A DNA stretch of 64,000 nucleotides from Armigeres subalbatus (GCF_024139115.2 NC_085139.1:69855203-69919202); one strand, 5' to 3'. Numbered from the stretch's first letter, positions 46,801-58,610 are shown. Program-made: numbers and translations. Notes: generated by a model not told the origin, from the sequence alone.

Positions 46801-47447
46801 AGTCAAGATCAGTCCAGTCCAGGTCAGAGTCAGGTCCAGATCCAGTCCAGGTCAGGTCCAGATCGGTCGGTCCAAGTCAGTCCAGATCGGTCAGGTCGGT
46901 CAGTCCAGTCCAGGTCCAGTCCAGATCGTCCAGGTCGACAGTCCAGTCCAGATCCGGTCAAGTCCAGTCCAGGTCAGTCAGATCCAGATCCAGGTCAGTC
47001 CAGATCAGTCCAGGTCAGTCCAGATCCAGTCCAGGTCAGATCAAGTCCAGGTCAGTCCAGGTCAGTCCAGATCCAGTCCAGAGTCAGTCCAGATCGGTCC
47101 AGATCGGTCAGGTCAGTCCACAGTCGGTCAGATCAGTCCAGGTCAGTCCAAGGTCAGATCCAGTCGGTCCAGTCCAGTCAGTCGATCAGTCAGTCCAGTC
47201 CAGGTCAGTCGAGTTCAGTCAGGTCAGTCCAGGTCCAGTCGGTCCAGATCCGGTTTAGGTTCCCAGGTCAGTCAGTCAGTCCGTCCAGTCAGTCCAGGTC
47301 AGTCCAGGTCGGTCCAGGATCGGTCCAGTCCAGATCCAGTCAGTCCAGATCCAGTCCAGTCCAATCAGATCCGGATCCAAGTCAGTCCAAGTCCAGTCCA
47401 GTCAGTCCAAGTCAGTCCAGATCAGTCAGTCAAGTCTAGAGTCAGTA
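25866..47447 (+). repeat. 21.6-kb satellite array of 4-6 bp words (consensus GTCCAGGTCA / GTCCAGATCCA)
   Basis: The whole interval is one uninterrupted, uniformly oriented tandem array. It is built from TCCAG, GTCAG, ATCCAG, GTCCAG, TCAG, GTCGG and ATCGG. The commonest compound units are the 10-mer GTCCAGGTCA and the 11-mer GTCCAGATCCA, together about 21 bp. Nearly every T is followed by C, so TAA, TAG and TGA hardly occur on the plus strand; rare point changes (for example at about 27013, 31430 and 45185) make the only stops. The ends (before about 26,700 and after about 45,200) contain more odd words than the centre. No transposon interrupts it. Long open frames inside (33050-45187, 34119-39428, 45184-46533, 46561-47439) are consequences of this composition. 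I do not recognise a named satellite family. Confidence 0.9.
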
Positions 47448-48855
47448 GAAATCTAATCCAAAATATTGTGTTAGATAAATTCCTTTGAAATCTTTCTCAG
47501 AGATAAGATGTGTTGGATTTTCTGAGAGACCTGGCATGGCACAAGTTGTCTTACCTTGTTTAATATATCTTAAACACAATATCCGCTACTATTTATCCGC
47601 TCATGAAAGTAATATAAAAGATTTTACGAGTGATTTTACTTCTTCGTTTATATTGCGGTTGTATTTTGGTTCATTTTCTTCTACTCGTTCTGTTCATAAT
47701 GACACCGCAGACCAACTTTTAGTCCTAATGTCATGGATGACAACAGCTCCACGAGCCATTAACCCTGAATGCCGAACTGAAACTTATGTTTCATCATCCC
47801 GCCGTTGTCATCGTTGTGATACCAAACTACTGATCCGCAGCATTCGTTTTTATAGAGAGAATTCACACAAGTCGATAGTTGATAAAATATTACGTATTGA
47901 AAATTCTCTCTTTTAGTTTGTTTATTTCAATGCTTTCTACTTAACTTCAATAGTACTAGATCCCTCCCAAACTGCTCTAGTTCACAGTAATAAATTTGAA
48001 GGAATCCCAAAAAGGCATCTACGAGGCCCTATTGATTATAGCGGAGAAAGGAAACACTTCTAGAGTGGATAAAACAAGTAGATAAAGACGGAGTCGTTAA
48101 CATCCAAGCGTTTGCAAAAAGCAATAAAAAGTTTTTATGTAGGTAAAAATAAGTCCCAACACTGCTAAAGGTCTATTTTAAAGCGCATATTTGTTATCAT
48201 TCAAAGTCATAAATTTTATTATTTTTTCTAGGATCAAAATTTGCACCTTTTATATACAACTGGCATTTTGTTCATCATGCTGCAATCTTTGCGGTACAGC
48301 TTCCAAAGAGACCGATATTTTTATTTCATTTTAATTTGTTTTAAAAACATGCCTTAGGCACCGTAACGGTTCATGGCAAATGAGCCATCCAAATCGACGA
48401 TAGATAAAAAATTGATTATTTCGAAAAAAAAATCAATCGATTGGTAGGAAAAAAAATTCAATCGGATGAAAAGTGAATTACTTATTAGCTACATAAGTCT
48501 ATATTTTTCTCGTGACGAGCTCATTTTTAAAACTTGTGTGCATTCGTATCGAAAACAAAGTATTCTTCTTCTGCATCAAAATCCAATACCGGACCGAGAA
48601 TGGAATTCACCATCTTCGGATTGGCAATCTTACGCCTTTACTCGCAAGGCTTACTGAAGACCCCATTTCTTTCCTAAATGTTGATTTCAACAGTAAATTG
48701 GTGATACCGAAAGTGATCGTTCACAAGCTACGAAACACCGTTAAGTGCTTATAAATTATGCGCCACGAAAAGGAAATTCAATTATCCTTTTTTGCGTTCC
48801 GTAATCTGTGAACGACCTCATGAGCCCCGTTCCGCTTTTAGGAAGGTGTACTTAC
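47448..48855. other. AT-rich DNA between the satellite and the EB-module exon
   Basis: A plus-strand frame at 47485-47916 (TTG start; first ATG at about 47536) encodes 143 residues with a late CHRC and basic stretch, but I recognise no domain, and codon use is AT-rich like the surroundings. Frames at 48466-48754 are likewise unassigned. If the exon at 48,856-49,008 is spliced to a downstream exon, this stretch is intron. Confidence 0.4.
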
Positions 48856-49008
48856 TTTTGCCGCACTTGTCGAGGTGGTTCGTTGCTGGTAAATCGGAAG
48901 TACACTGGCATGTGCGCGTGCCGGAGTCGCAAACGGACCCGGCGAAGCCACAGTCAGTGGTGCTTTCGCATTTATCACCAAACATAAGTGTGCCTCGGCC
49001 TGCAGGAT
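48856..49008 (-). CDS. Internal exon encoding a six-cysteine EB/EGF-like extracellular module
   Basis: On the minus strand a pyrimidine-rich tract (cccttctttcttcccgcag) ends at 49009 and a consensus donor (AAAA|GTAAGTA) begins at 48855. The enclosed 153 bases stay open and give PAGRGTLMFGDKC followed by a regular cysteine pattern: C-x5-C-x6-C-x6-C-x-C-x12-C, ending KCGK. That spacing resembles EB or EGF-like modules of secreted or cell-surface insect proteins. The exon starts and ends in phase 1, the symmetric phase usual for shuffled extracellular modules. Codon use is GC3-rich compared with the AT-rich flanks, which supports real selection. Neighbouring exons were not found within the window. 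The start codon, full product and partners are unknown, and EB versus EGF is an inference from spacing alone. Confidence 0.75.
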
Positions 49009-49442
49009 CTGCGGGAAGAAAGAAGGGAAAAAACAGCAAAATTAGGTTGATTCGATTGTAATTAAATATGCAAGCAACGGGGCTAAATGTATTATCGTTT
49101 CATTATTCACTAGGAACGTTTGGTAGAATCTAGTTGAAATAAACTGCCATCCTTGACCGTAAAGAAATATGATACAATTGAATAATGCAACAACATAATC
49201 AATTAACACTAAAAGTAATCCTGATTGATTTTCCATTCCTCACTTTCTAAGACTTAACATATATGCAAACTTCATAGTCTCGAGTAGAAGCATAAGTACT
49301 AGAAGCTAATGGCGATTTAAGTATTGAACATGAGCTTTAATACTCTAAATATGTTGGTCACTTGATTTGGAGCCACATGAGGAATCTTATATTTTTGCAT
49401 CATATTGTCTCGCGACAATAAAAAAATCATTTAGAGGCTGTT
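49009..49442. other. Probable intron or intergenic DNA upstream of the exon
   Basis: On the minus strand this precedes the acceptor at 49009. It is AT-rich, with no second exon visible. Confidence 0.45.
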
Positions 49443-49760
49443 GTCATTGTTGTTAGGGGCCCTCCTTAGCCGTGCGGTAAGACGCGCGGCTACAAAGCAA
49501 GACCATGCTGAGGGTGGCTGGGTTCGATTCCCGGTGTCGGTCTAGGCAATTTTCAGATTGGAAATTGTCTCGACTTCCCTGGGCATAAAAGTATCATCGT
49601 GTTAGCCTCATGATATACGAATGCAAAAATGGTAACCTGGCTTAGAAACCTCGCAGTTAATAACTGTGGAAGTGCTTAATGAACACTAAGCTGCGAGGCG
49701 GCTCTGTCCCAGTGTGGGGATGTAATGCCAATAAGAAGAAGAAGAAGAGTCATTGTTGTT
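49443..49760 (+). mobile_element. Feilai-like tRNA-derived SINE (body 49455-49748)
   Basis: The body starts ggggccctccttagccgtgc, with an A box (TAGCCGTGCGGTA) and a B box (GGTTCGATTCC near 49522). It runs through a tRNA-unrelated part and ends in (GAA)n. GTCATTGTTGTT at 49443-49454 and 49749-49760 is an exact 12-bp target duplication. Length about 294 bp. I recognise this family as the Aedes Feilai SINE; its mobilisation depends on a partner LINE. A second copy lies at 60595-60882 in the other orientation. Confidence 0.85.
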
Positions 49761-51542
49761 GTTTAATACAGCTATTGTGAACAATATGTTTCAACCATAA
49801 TAACCACATAGTAACCCTGATTGCATATAAAGAGTGTGATCGGTACCTCAAATGTCAAATCTTTTGTTTAGATTTGCTTGTCCTCAAACTATTAGGCTAC
49901 TTTGACTATTGTAGCCACCTTCCTCAACAAAACATCTTGATCACAACACAACAGCACCATTAGCAATTGAATGCTTGAGCATCTACTCGCCTACATTACG
50001 CCCACAAAGTAAGATGATTAGACTCTTCCGAAGGATAGTAGAAAAACTCTCAATGATTCACGGCAATACATGTGACGGAAACTTAATATCCAGCTGAGGA
50101 AAAATTACTGTAAGGCTTCAACAATTCAGCACAACGACTATTACTTCCAAAACGGAATAACCCAAAATTGAAACAATTCAAAATAATTACAGTACCCCGA
50201 TCCCTTTTCCTTCTTCTTAACTGTTAAATATTTATAAAACGTTCCCCATGCGAAAATATTTACTCGTCATCATCGTCGTGAAATTCATCGAACCAGTTTT
50301 CAACAAACGCTGTTTTTACTAAGCATTAGATACTGATGATGATGAGATATTTTGTAGGATCACCTGCCATGCACGGCTTTGGATATAGACAGATAGAAGA
50401 AGATTGTACAAAACGCGCGTCATAAGGTCCAGCGATGCGTTCATTCATCTTTTCTCCGTGGTATTGGATAACATTTGATTTAGAAGTTATCCGAAAATTA
50501 TTGTTATTACATGTATTTTCTATTGATATATGTTCTTGGTTTTTCGAGTTCGTATCAGATTAGATCGATGACGGCCAACTCGTTCGGGCTACGACACTGA
50601 AACATGATCTTGCACTTATTTCAAAGGGTAATCAAATATATCAAAAAATGAGCACAACTTTTTTATGAAACAAAAATAATTGACTGAAATAATCAACTAA
50701 TCGTTATTGGAATGAATTCAACGCCTTTGTCCACGAAGTTGTACTGAAAACTCATATGTATTACATTTCTCTAAAGTATTAGGCAAAACAAAATAAATAT
50801 ATGGAATTTATGTTCGTTGTGGGCTTAATTTTATCAATAAATAAGAATTAACATTTTATCAGTTCTCTCTTCATCCTACCGTATCAATTCTGAGTTTCGA
50901 TCCAATTTCTCCCACCCAATTGCGTGCTACGGAGCTTGTATGCTGGGAGTTAAAGGAAGGTAAACCTGGTAAGTGGCAATCGAATTCGGTTGTGCACGGG
51001 GGGAAAGCGATATCATCAAATATTCAAATTATACGCGCACCATTCTATGGGAGGCAGCTCTATATCTGTTTAAAGGGGGCATCTTGAGATTCAATTCTTC
51101 CAGGGCCCATTCGGGGATCAAATGAGAATCCAATTGTGGGAAACTGAAGATGGAGATTATAAATACATTTTGTGACATGCTTGCAGATCACATGGGAAAT
51201 ATATCGAAGCTATTAAGTTTTGAAAATTTCCCCATACAGCGCGCGCCAGAGAAAATTTGGTTAGCCTTTTCTAGAGCAGGCTTGTCCAACGTTTTTAAGG
51301 TTTTTTTTTATCTATATCACTAAATAATTTCAATGGTATGGAAATGTTAGTATCATCTTCCAAACTTAGACGTACATGTTCATGAAAGAACTAGAGACAA
51401 ATATACAGATTTGATAGTTCCGTTAGGATACTGCAGCATGTAGATTTTTTATATAGAATTGGGTTTGAATGCGATCCGAGGGTAATTTTGTACGTTTGGA
51501 AGTTTGGAAGACAATATTTGAATTTTTGTATCCATAAAGAAT
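49761..51542. other. AT-rich intergenic DNA, nothing recognised
   Basis: No convincing coding region or repeat was found. A gatgatgatgag microsatellite-like run occurs near 50334. Confidence 0.4.
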
Positions 51543-52410
51543 TGTTACGTACGGTAACATTGATTGCCATTACGATGTGGGATGGTAGGATTATTTATTG
51601 TTCAGCTAGATAACGTCCGATTCAAATGTGGTGGGCGGCTGCACAACTAACGCTCCAAACGCAACGCAGATCATGGGAGCCAGTGTGAATGCGACTGATT
51701 CGTTGGGGCGGAAATACTAAAACGGTGAAGGGGACGAAAATAATGAGTGCCCAAGATTTCGGGATGGCGGGAGCTCGTCAAACCGAACGAGAGACAGTTA
51801 GTGTACGACGATCACGATGTGTAGACTATAATGTGTAAGCGCCAATATTGCGGGTCGATTGTCCATGAGCTTTCATCTCCCGTTTGTTCCAACGCGTGTG
51901 TCAAACTCTGAGTAGTTCTACGACCACCACCAGCCTAGTTAAGTCGGCCCCGAAATTCCGTCCAGCGGAAAAGTACAGGCAAGCCAAGCCCCGCCGAACA
52001 AAATCATCGGCCCCGGCTCCAGTTAGTCGTGGTCACGCTCGTTCGCGAGCACCCCAAACGCCTAGGATTTCGGTCGGTCATCGGCCATGCTCTTTCCATC
52101 ACGCATCCGTCGACAGATTTGCACAGTCGGTTCATCTGATTTACCAAGCTACACCATCAACCGCCGACCTAAGCCTCAACATCGACATCCGTTGTTATCT
52201 ACTGTTCGGATTTCGCCAGATCCTCCGCTTCACTGTCAACCGCCAGCCAAAGCGACTCCACGTCCCGAACACCGATTCGTTCGGCCCGTCCTGAGCCTCG
52301 TGGTGTACAACGGGCTCCTGCCAGCCCTGCCACGCTCCTGCCAGTCCTGCCACGCTCCTGTCGAGTCTATCGCTAACGTAATCGACGACGACGCTATCGT
52401 ATGATGCGGC
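51543..52410. mobile_element. Candidate solo LTR, BEL/Pao-like (right end uncertain)
   Basis: The left edge TGTTACGTACGGTAACA at 51543-51559 is an imperfect palindrome of the kind that begins many mosquito BEL/Pao LTRs. Base composition rises sharply to GC-rich up to about 52,410, then drops again. The interior has a short direct repeat (cctgccacgctcctg, near 52326 and 52346). Open frames 51884-52294 and 52087-52404 have no recognisable domain. No matching second LTR, primer-binding site or target duplication was found, so the call is tentative. Confidence 0.35.
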
Positions 52411-55400
52411 TATTATTTGACATGGCTTACCCGAGCAAAGGCAGAAAACTGAAATGATATCAAACTTTTAACACACAAAGTTATCCTTATTATCATTTTG
52501 ATGTTTAGTTATCAGTCATATGATTAACTGATAACTGAATAATAACAAATTTTATTATCAATACAAATTTGCCATTTTCTTTAAAATTTCGCGTCGTTCA
52601 GATATCGTGCTAAGCATTCTATTTTTTCAATCCAACTAACTTGTGGGAACAACTTCCCTAGGGATATTTTTATGGTGAATGGTCATCCCAATATGTTCAA
52701 CACGAGGTAAAACTCTACCAAGTACAAACTGCGAATCTTTTCTTAATCAGATTTACCATACAGATTAGGATTGAGATTAATCCAGCTTTCCATTCTCACC
52801 ATAATGGCGGATGCTATGAAAAGTGTGACAAGAACTGTTTCCAAACACTGAATTGAAATTTTCGTCTAAGCAGTCGATGATTTTCCCGGTTACTAATGAT
52901 AGGGTAGAATACGGCTTTGGCAGGGTGCGACATTTGTTGGCACCTTCAACAATATTTGCGTTTTCCAGCAAACATACACTATTTATGAACATAAATTTGA
53001 TTCAATCACACAATTTCAAGTCTAGGCTTTCATTTGAATAAGTTGTTTGTGTAAAAGTAGCAAGATTTGACGAATTAATCACCGAAACAAATTTGCACCT
53101 ACGAAATCCTTGCCATTATTGCATCGCTCAAGAAAGCAGCAGACGAAAAGCAAACTGTTACTTACTTTTTTGGATCGCCTGTTTCTTCTCTTTATCATGT
53201 ATGATACGACAAATTAGGTACGTAAACTACTTTTTACACTTTATTACCACTTGATTATCACCACAAATAGCAAATTTATCCAATATTTGCTCTATGTTTC
53301 ACTAAATAAAATTGGGACTGTTCGTTTTCTTTGGCAGCAGCGCACTTCGGAATAGAGCGAGAGAATGTGTTTGTGAGCATATCAAACACACGCTTAAAAA
53401 ATACCACGCACAATTCCATGTGATTTAATTTAGCAAAACTACGAACAAAATATCCGGCGTTGGCATTTATTTTAAAAAAGTGTTAGAATACAAATGCTTC
53501 TATTCAGATTTTTACTCAGACCATGAATTATATCAAAAGTGATAGCCACACCGTAGTATTTTAAGCCTTATGTGGCTGACAGAACCGTTTTCCTTTTGCA
53601 ACTTCAATACTTTCCAAGCTCATCAAAAAAATCATAACCATTCCCGCTCCTACATAGCGCATTTCAACCATAAATAATTGCCTACTTTTGGGGTATTATC
53701 AATTATTCGACTGTGAAACGTAGTGTACGAATCAGGTGGCTCCAGCTCAATCTTATGTGTATAGATTTGGTTTTACATAGTTTACGTCGTTTTACACAAC
53801 CCCCATGATTATTTTGATGAAACAAACATATCATGTAAGGACCTTCAAAATTAAGGACCGTAAAGAGCAAGTTGTATGTTTGAAACTGGTTGATAGACTT
53901 TTGCTTACGCGTGAAGACTCTAAGGCATTACAAAAGACAAAAGATGTAAATCTTGGCAGCGGACGAAAAGAATGTAAGTTCCCTTCTTCAAAATGGCCAA
54001 CATTATTTAAATAGGTTAAAATGGTAAAAGTTATGAAATTGTCAATATCTGGGTACACGGGTACCCTATCTGCCATTCACGTCTGTTTTTTGTTGGCCGT
54101 ATAAGGGGTAAAATTTGTTTTACAATGTGTTTAAATGTTTTTGCTTTCCACGTGACATAAAATTGATACCAAGGCTAAAATTCATGTTTTGTTTTAAGCC
54201 AGTTTTGATAATTAATAAAATTTCTTCCAAAATTGAGTGAAGCGAGATGAGCGTGCGGCCGATTATTATGAATGAATTTTACTACTAGAGGATATAAACA
54301 ACCAGCATCTGGCACCAATACATTACTAGTTTTCTACTTCCATGTCTACACTGAAAATAATCTACACGATCAAACCTAATGTTCAAACAAGGTATTGTTA
54401 TATACTGTCTAATGCAATATTCTGATTTAGTTGGAATAACTTCCAAAAGTCTTACATCTTAATCTCACTGTAATTTCCATTAACTTTGTAAACATTCCGA
54501 CATAACAATTTTTCACAAGTACTCCACGACATATTAACGTGGAATTGTTAAAGATTTTTACTACTGGAGATACCACGTGAATCGAACGTGTTTGGCATTT
54601 TAGTATCGCAACAAGATCGATAGGTTCTGTCCAAGGAGGCAAACAAACAAAATCCGCAGTTATTTTTGCTTAGCATTGTTGCGGCATACTTCAAGTCAAA
54701 CAAAAATTACAGCTATTATTCGCAAAGACGAAAAACTTTTGCTCCTGTCTCTTCAAATCGTAAGTACTAAACATTTTGATATATCTCAATGTAAGGAATA
54801 AAAATGTAGTTTATTTTAGGAAAAGGAATTTTGTCTGATTTGTTTTCGGAAGCATTTTTCCGCATCTGTCCATCATCGAGAATTCCACAAATTACCATCG
54901 CCAAGATGAAAATGACCGCACAGAAAGATTTGGCCAAGGAGAAAATCCTGCATCGGATGTGACTATCTAACGAACGGAATATGAAGGAAATCGCCAAAAT
55001 TTAACAGATACTGCGGGAAAAAAGAGCTTCCTTCCGGGAGGAAAAATCATGTTAATGCTATCGTTGCGTTTCAAAATTTACACGATACATGTTGTCTTAG
55101 GATGGGGCCAGAATACGCGATGGCACAATGCGACGCTACAGTAGTGCAATTTGATAGTTATTAGTGATAATAATTATTAATCTTAAGGCACGTCGCGTAC
55201 TCTGGCAGGCCGTTGCGTTTGCTCTGGTTTCACTCTTATATACATATATTGCAAATATTGGCCAATAAAATGATTGCTTAAAAACCATGCACATAATGTT
55301 TAACTAGAAATTAAATCCGTTCTCCTTTCTATTGGAATGCATTTAAATAAAAAAAAACAAATTAAATTAAAATAAATACACATGACAGTCATTTATGTTC

Positions 55401-57984
55401 AATATGCATTTCATTCCACACACATACAATTATCAAGTCTGAAAACATTAGTCATCACATGCCATCCACGTTACGTTCATTTACTAAACATCACCAAAGT
55501 GAAGAAAAGCTTCACCATACATTAACGTGTAAAACTTGAGAATAATCAAGGTGTTACATATAGTGAAAAATCACGTGTGAAACATTTGAATTAATGGTTT
55601 AAAATTATTTCAGTGTAGTTGCTGAAGGGAGCAAAATCATTGCTGATAATAGAAATTGCTATGCCAATAGAAGAAACGTTGACCTGTTACTTTATATTAA
55701 ATTTACTAAGTTTGTGGTAAAAGATATTATATTAAGTGAACACCAATCATCAAAGGAAGAGCATACGAATGTATACCAGTTGAACTATACCTGTGTTTTA
55801 GTGTAATTATTCATTATTTTTATCATTCAATTTGGTGAATGTCTTAGACTGCCAAGAATAGGTATTTTCCCCTATATATTGTGTTCATACGCTAAGAGAA
55901 GAATGAATTCTGTCATCAAAAGAAAAAGTAGAATCATGAAAAAAAAAATCACGGCGAGGTATGGGATGCAGCTCTCAAAATAATTTTCAAAATTTCAAAA
56001 TGATATTTATTTACAAATAATTTATAGCATGAGATTAGAAATTTGATTATCTACATTATACATATATTAATTTGATTGTTAATAACAATGAAGTTTTTTC
56101 TTGAAATGATTCCGGAGATGGTAGTAATTTTAATGTTTATTGAATGTCTAATCCCGCCTAATAAATCATTTTCAAAAAAATCTCTGTTTGTAATTTTTAA
56201 AATTATATTCAATTCCATTGGCTATACCTTGCCGTGTTAAATTTCAGTGATTCTACTTTTCCTCTGATGACAGCGTTCATCCACTTCACCTCGCGTATTT
56301 CTCTGTCAACAAAGGAATTGAATATTGAAATTGAATTGAATTGAATAATGAAATATGTATGTACTGAGAACCATACATTGTAGTTGAATTAGTACTTAAC
56401 ATGGCTTTGCAACTCCCGGAACAAATGATCCAAGAACATGTGCTTATTCAAGAATGGTGAATACTCTTGACCTGGGACTCTTGACTAACTGCTTACTTTG
56501 CAGGACAACGTCTATGACTTTGCATTTGCTTTGAGGCAATGTGATTCGCGAACGGTAATATAATTCGTCTTGAAATCCGCAGTGTATATTATATATATTA
56601 TATATAGAAAAGCGGAAAATTTAACTGATAATATCGGATAATCACGAAATTGCAACAATCTGGTGTGATGTGAAGAAAGCAATCATGCTCGCACTGAAGT
56701 CGATCTACAGTGCAACGCTGCAATATGCTCAACTATTTACATTTTGAACCTAGAATTGAACGCAAAATACAAACCCGGGCGAGACCGTTATCTACAGTCA
56801 AAGCTTCATGCGTCGATTGTTAAGGGATGGTCGACTCATAGAAATTTCGAGATGTGGAATAGAAAATCATTTGGAAGGAGGATTCTCCAGAATTTATATA
56901 CGCATATGAAAACATGGAACGATTCACTGCGAAATACAAGGCTGTGGTTTTGTTTGAACAAAACCTACCACCGATTTACAATGTGATTGACAATTATTGA
57001 GAAAAACTAACCTTAGCAAGGTCGGAAAAGATTGCCTAGTATTTATAAATTTATATAATTGGCCACAACTGAAAAAAAGTATTAAATGAAAGGACGATGA
57101 GCTGTATTTATCCTAATTGATCGTCGATTCGCTATTTTAAATTATGTAATTCGATTTTAATTTTTGTCATGTTGACTGATAATTCAACCAAAATGATAAC
57201 AATTCTAGCTATCAATATAACTGGATAATAAAATTTGTTATTAATAAGTTATTCTGCTTTGCTCTCTGCAGACTGTTATTTACATTAAATAGTCATGGCA
57301 TCTTGATTTGACTATTAATAGTCTTCAGTAAATGCAAGATTGTAGAAACCGTAGTGCCTCTCTCTTCTACTCCTCAAGGAAGCGTAATTGGATGAGTGCC
57401 TAGAAACGACGCCGTACAATCGCTCGAAGTAACGAAGTCGGCAAAGAAGATTTAACTATTTTGGACGATAAAACAGTGCTGGCTGATAACTAAATGATAA
57501 CTAAATTAGTGATTTGAGTAAATAACATGAATAACAAAATGTGTTTATCAACGTGGTATCAGTGATAACTTTATTTGATTTCATTTCGTTGTTTCAGGAA
57601 CAAAATTCTGGTATCATTTATGTTATGTTGGCTGTTAATTCAGCCAAAATGATAATAAGTTCTGTTCTTAAAATGTTCGATAATCGGATAATAGAATTTG
57701 TTATCAATTAGATATCTTTGCTCACCCCGGAAGCGGCCGTTGGCTCAAAACCAGCTGCTTGGGGCTAAGGCGCCCCATAAAAAATCCTCCCGATTTTCCC
57801 CCATACTAAATCGGTTCTCGTCGGTAGGATCGACCTATTTTATTCCCGACGAATTTATAAATTGTTTCACCGAGCCTTATGGGATTATTACAGGGGTTAC
57901 AACCGACGCGACGCCAAACTAAATCGGTAGACTAACGTCTACTATATCGAGTGAATAATAGGTCAATTTCGATTTCAATGATGT
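52411..57984. other. AT-rich intergenic DNA with scattered TTATCA-rich repeat copies
   Basis: Related AT-rich segments with many ttatca/tgataa words occur near 52434-52570, 57165-57275 and 57480-57724. Their edges carry gagcaaag or its complement ctttgctc, suggesting copies of one MITE family. A (TA)n-like run lies at 56588-56608. The minus-strand frame 54767-54997 has a hydrophobic, signal-like stretch but no ATG at a sensible place. Nothing else is recognisable. Confidence 0.4.
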
Positions 57985-58405
57985 GTGACGAAACCAGACA
58001 AACTTGAGTGATTAATCGAGGTTTTAAATATTATTATACAGCAAACCAGACTTAATCTATAGATTGATCGGTATGGAAACTTGAAATCAGACGAAATAGG
58101 GTGATTAATCGAATTATTAAATTAATTCATGGAGCAAATCAGATTAAGTCTATAGATTGATCGGTGCGGAAAATAATTATATCAGGATGAAATAGGGTAT
58201 TTAATCGGGTTAATACATTTCATCATGGAGCAGATCATATTAAATCTGTGGATTGATCGGTTTTGAAAATAATAAAATCGGACGAAAAATGGTGTTTAAT
58301 CGGTTTATTTAATTTTATCATTAAGCAAATCAGATTAAATCTATAAATTCATCGATGTGGAAAATAATGGAATCCGACGAAATAAGGGGATTAATTGGTT
58401 TATCA
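57985..58405 (+). repeat. Minisatellite, ~95-bp unit, about 4.5 copies
   Basis: The phrase tctatagattgatcggt..ggaaa recurs at about 58056, 58149, 58246 and 58340, so the spacing is 93-97 bases. Each unit also contains gacgaaatagggtgattaatcg and ggagcaaatcagattaa variants. Copies are diverged from each other by perhaps a fifth of positions. Confidence 0.75.
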
Positions 58406-58610
58406 AATCGTGTGGCATCGCAGGAACTTCATGATTCTGTAAGCAGAAATTATGGTATTATCTGGGGATATTTATGGATTGGAATAGTCTCACGCCTCGG
58501 AAATTTGGTACGCAGATCCTATCCTCATGTATTTTCAAAGTGGCGAGATACACGAATTCTTCATCGCGGAAAATCAAAACTTTTTAAAATAAAAGGGAAT
58601 TGAAATCCGG

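Noticed and set aside
25866..47447. CRISPR-like array
   Set aside because: There are no unique spacers between repeats and no cas genes. Units are contiguous 4-6 bp words in a eukaryotic context.
47485..47916. 143-residue gene just right of the satellite
   Set aside because: TTG start, no domain, AT-rich codon use like the flanking DNA and no supporting signals. Kept only as a note in the intergenic entry.
51884..52404. Two overlapping plus-strand genes in the GC-rich block
   Set aside because: They are open in two frames because of base composition. No domain is seen and the block looks like transposon sequence.
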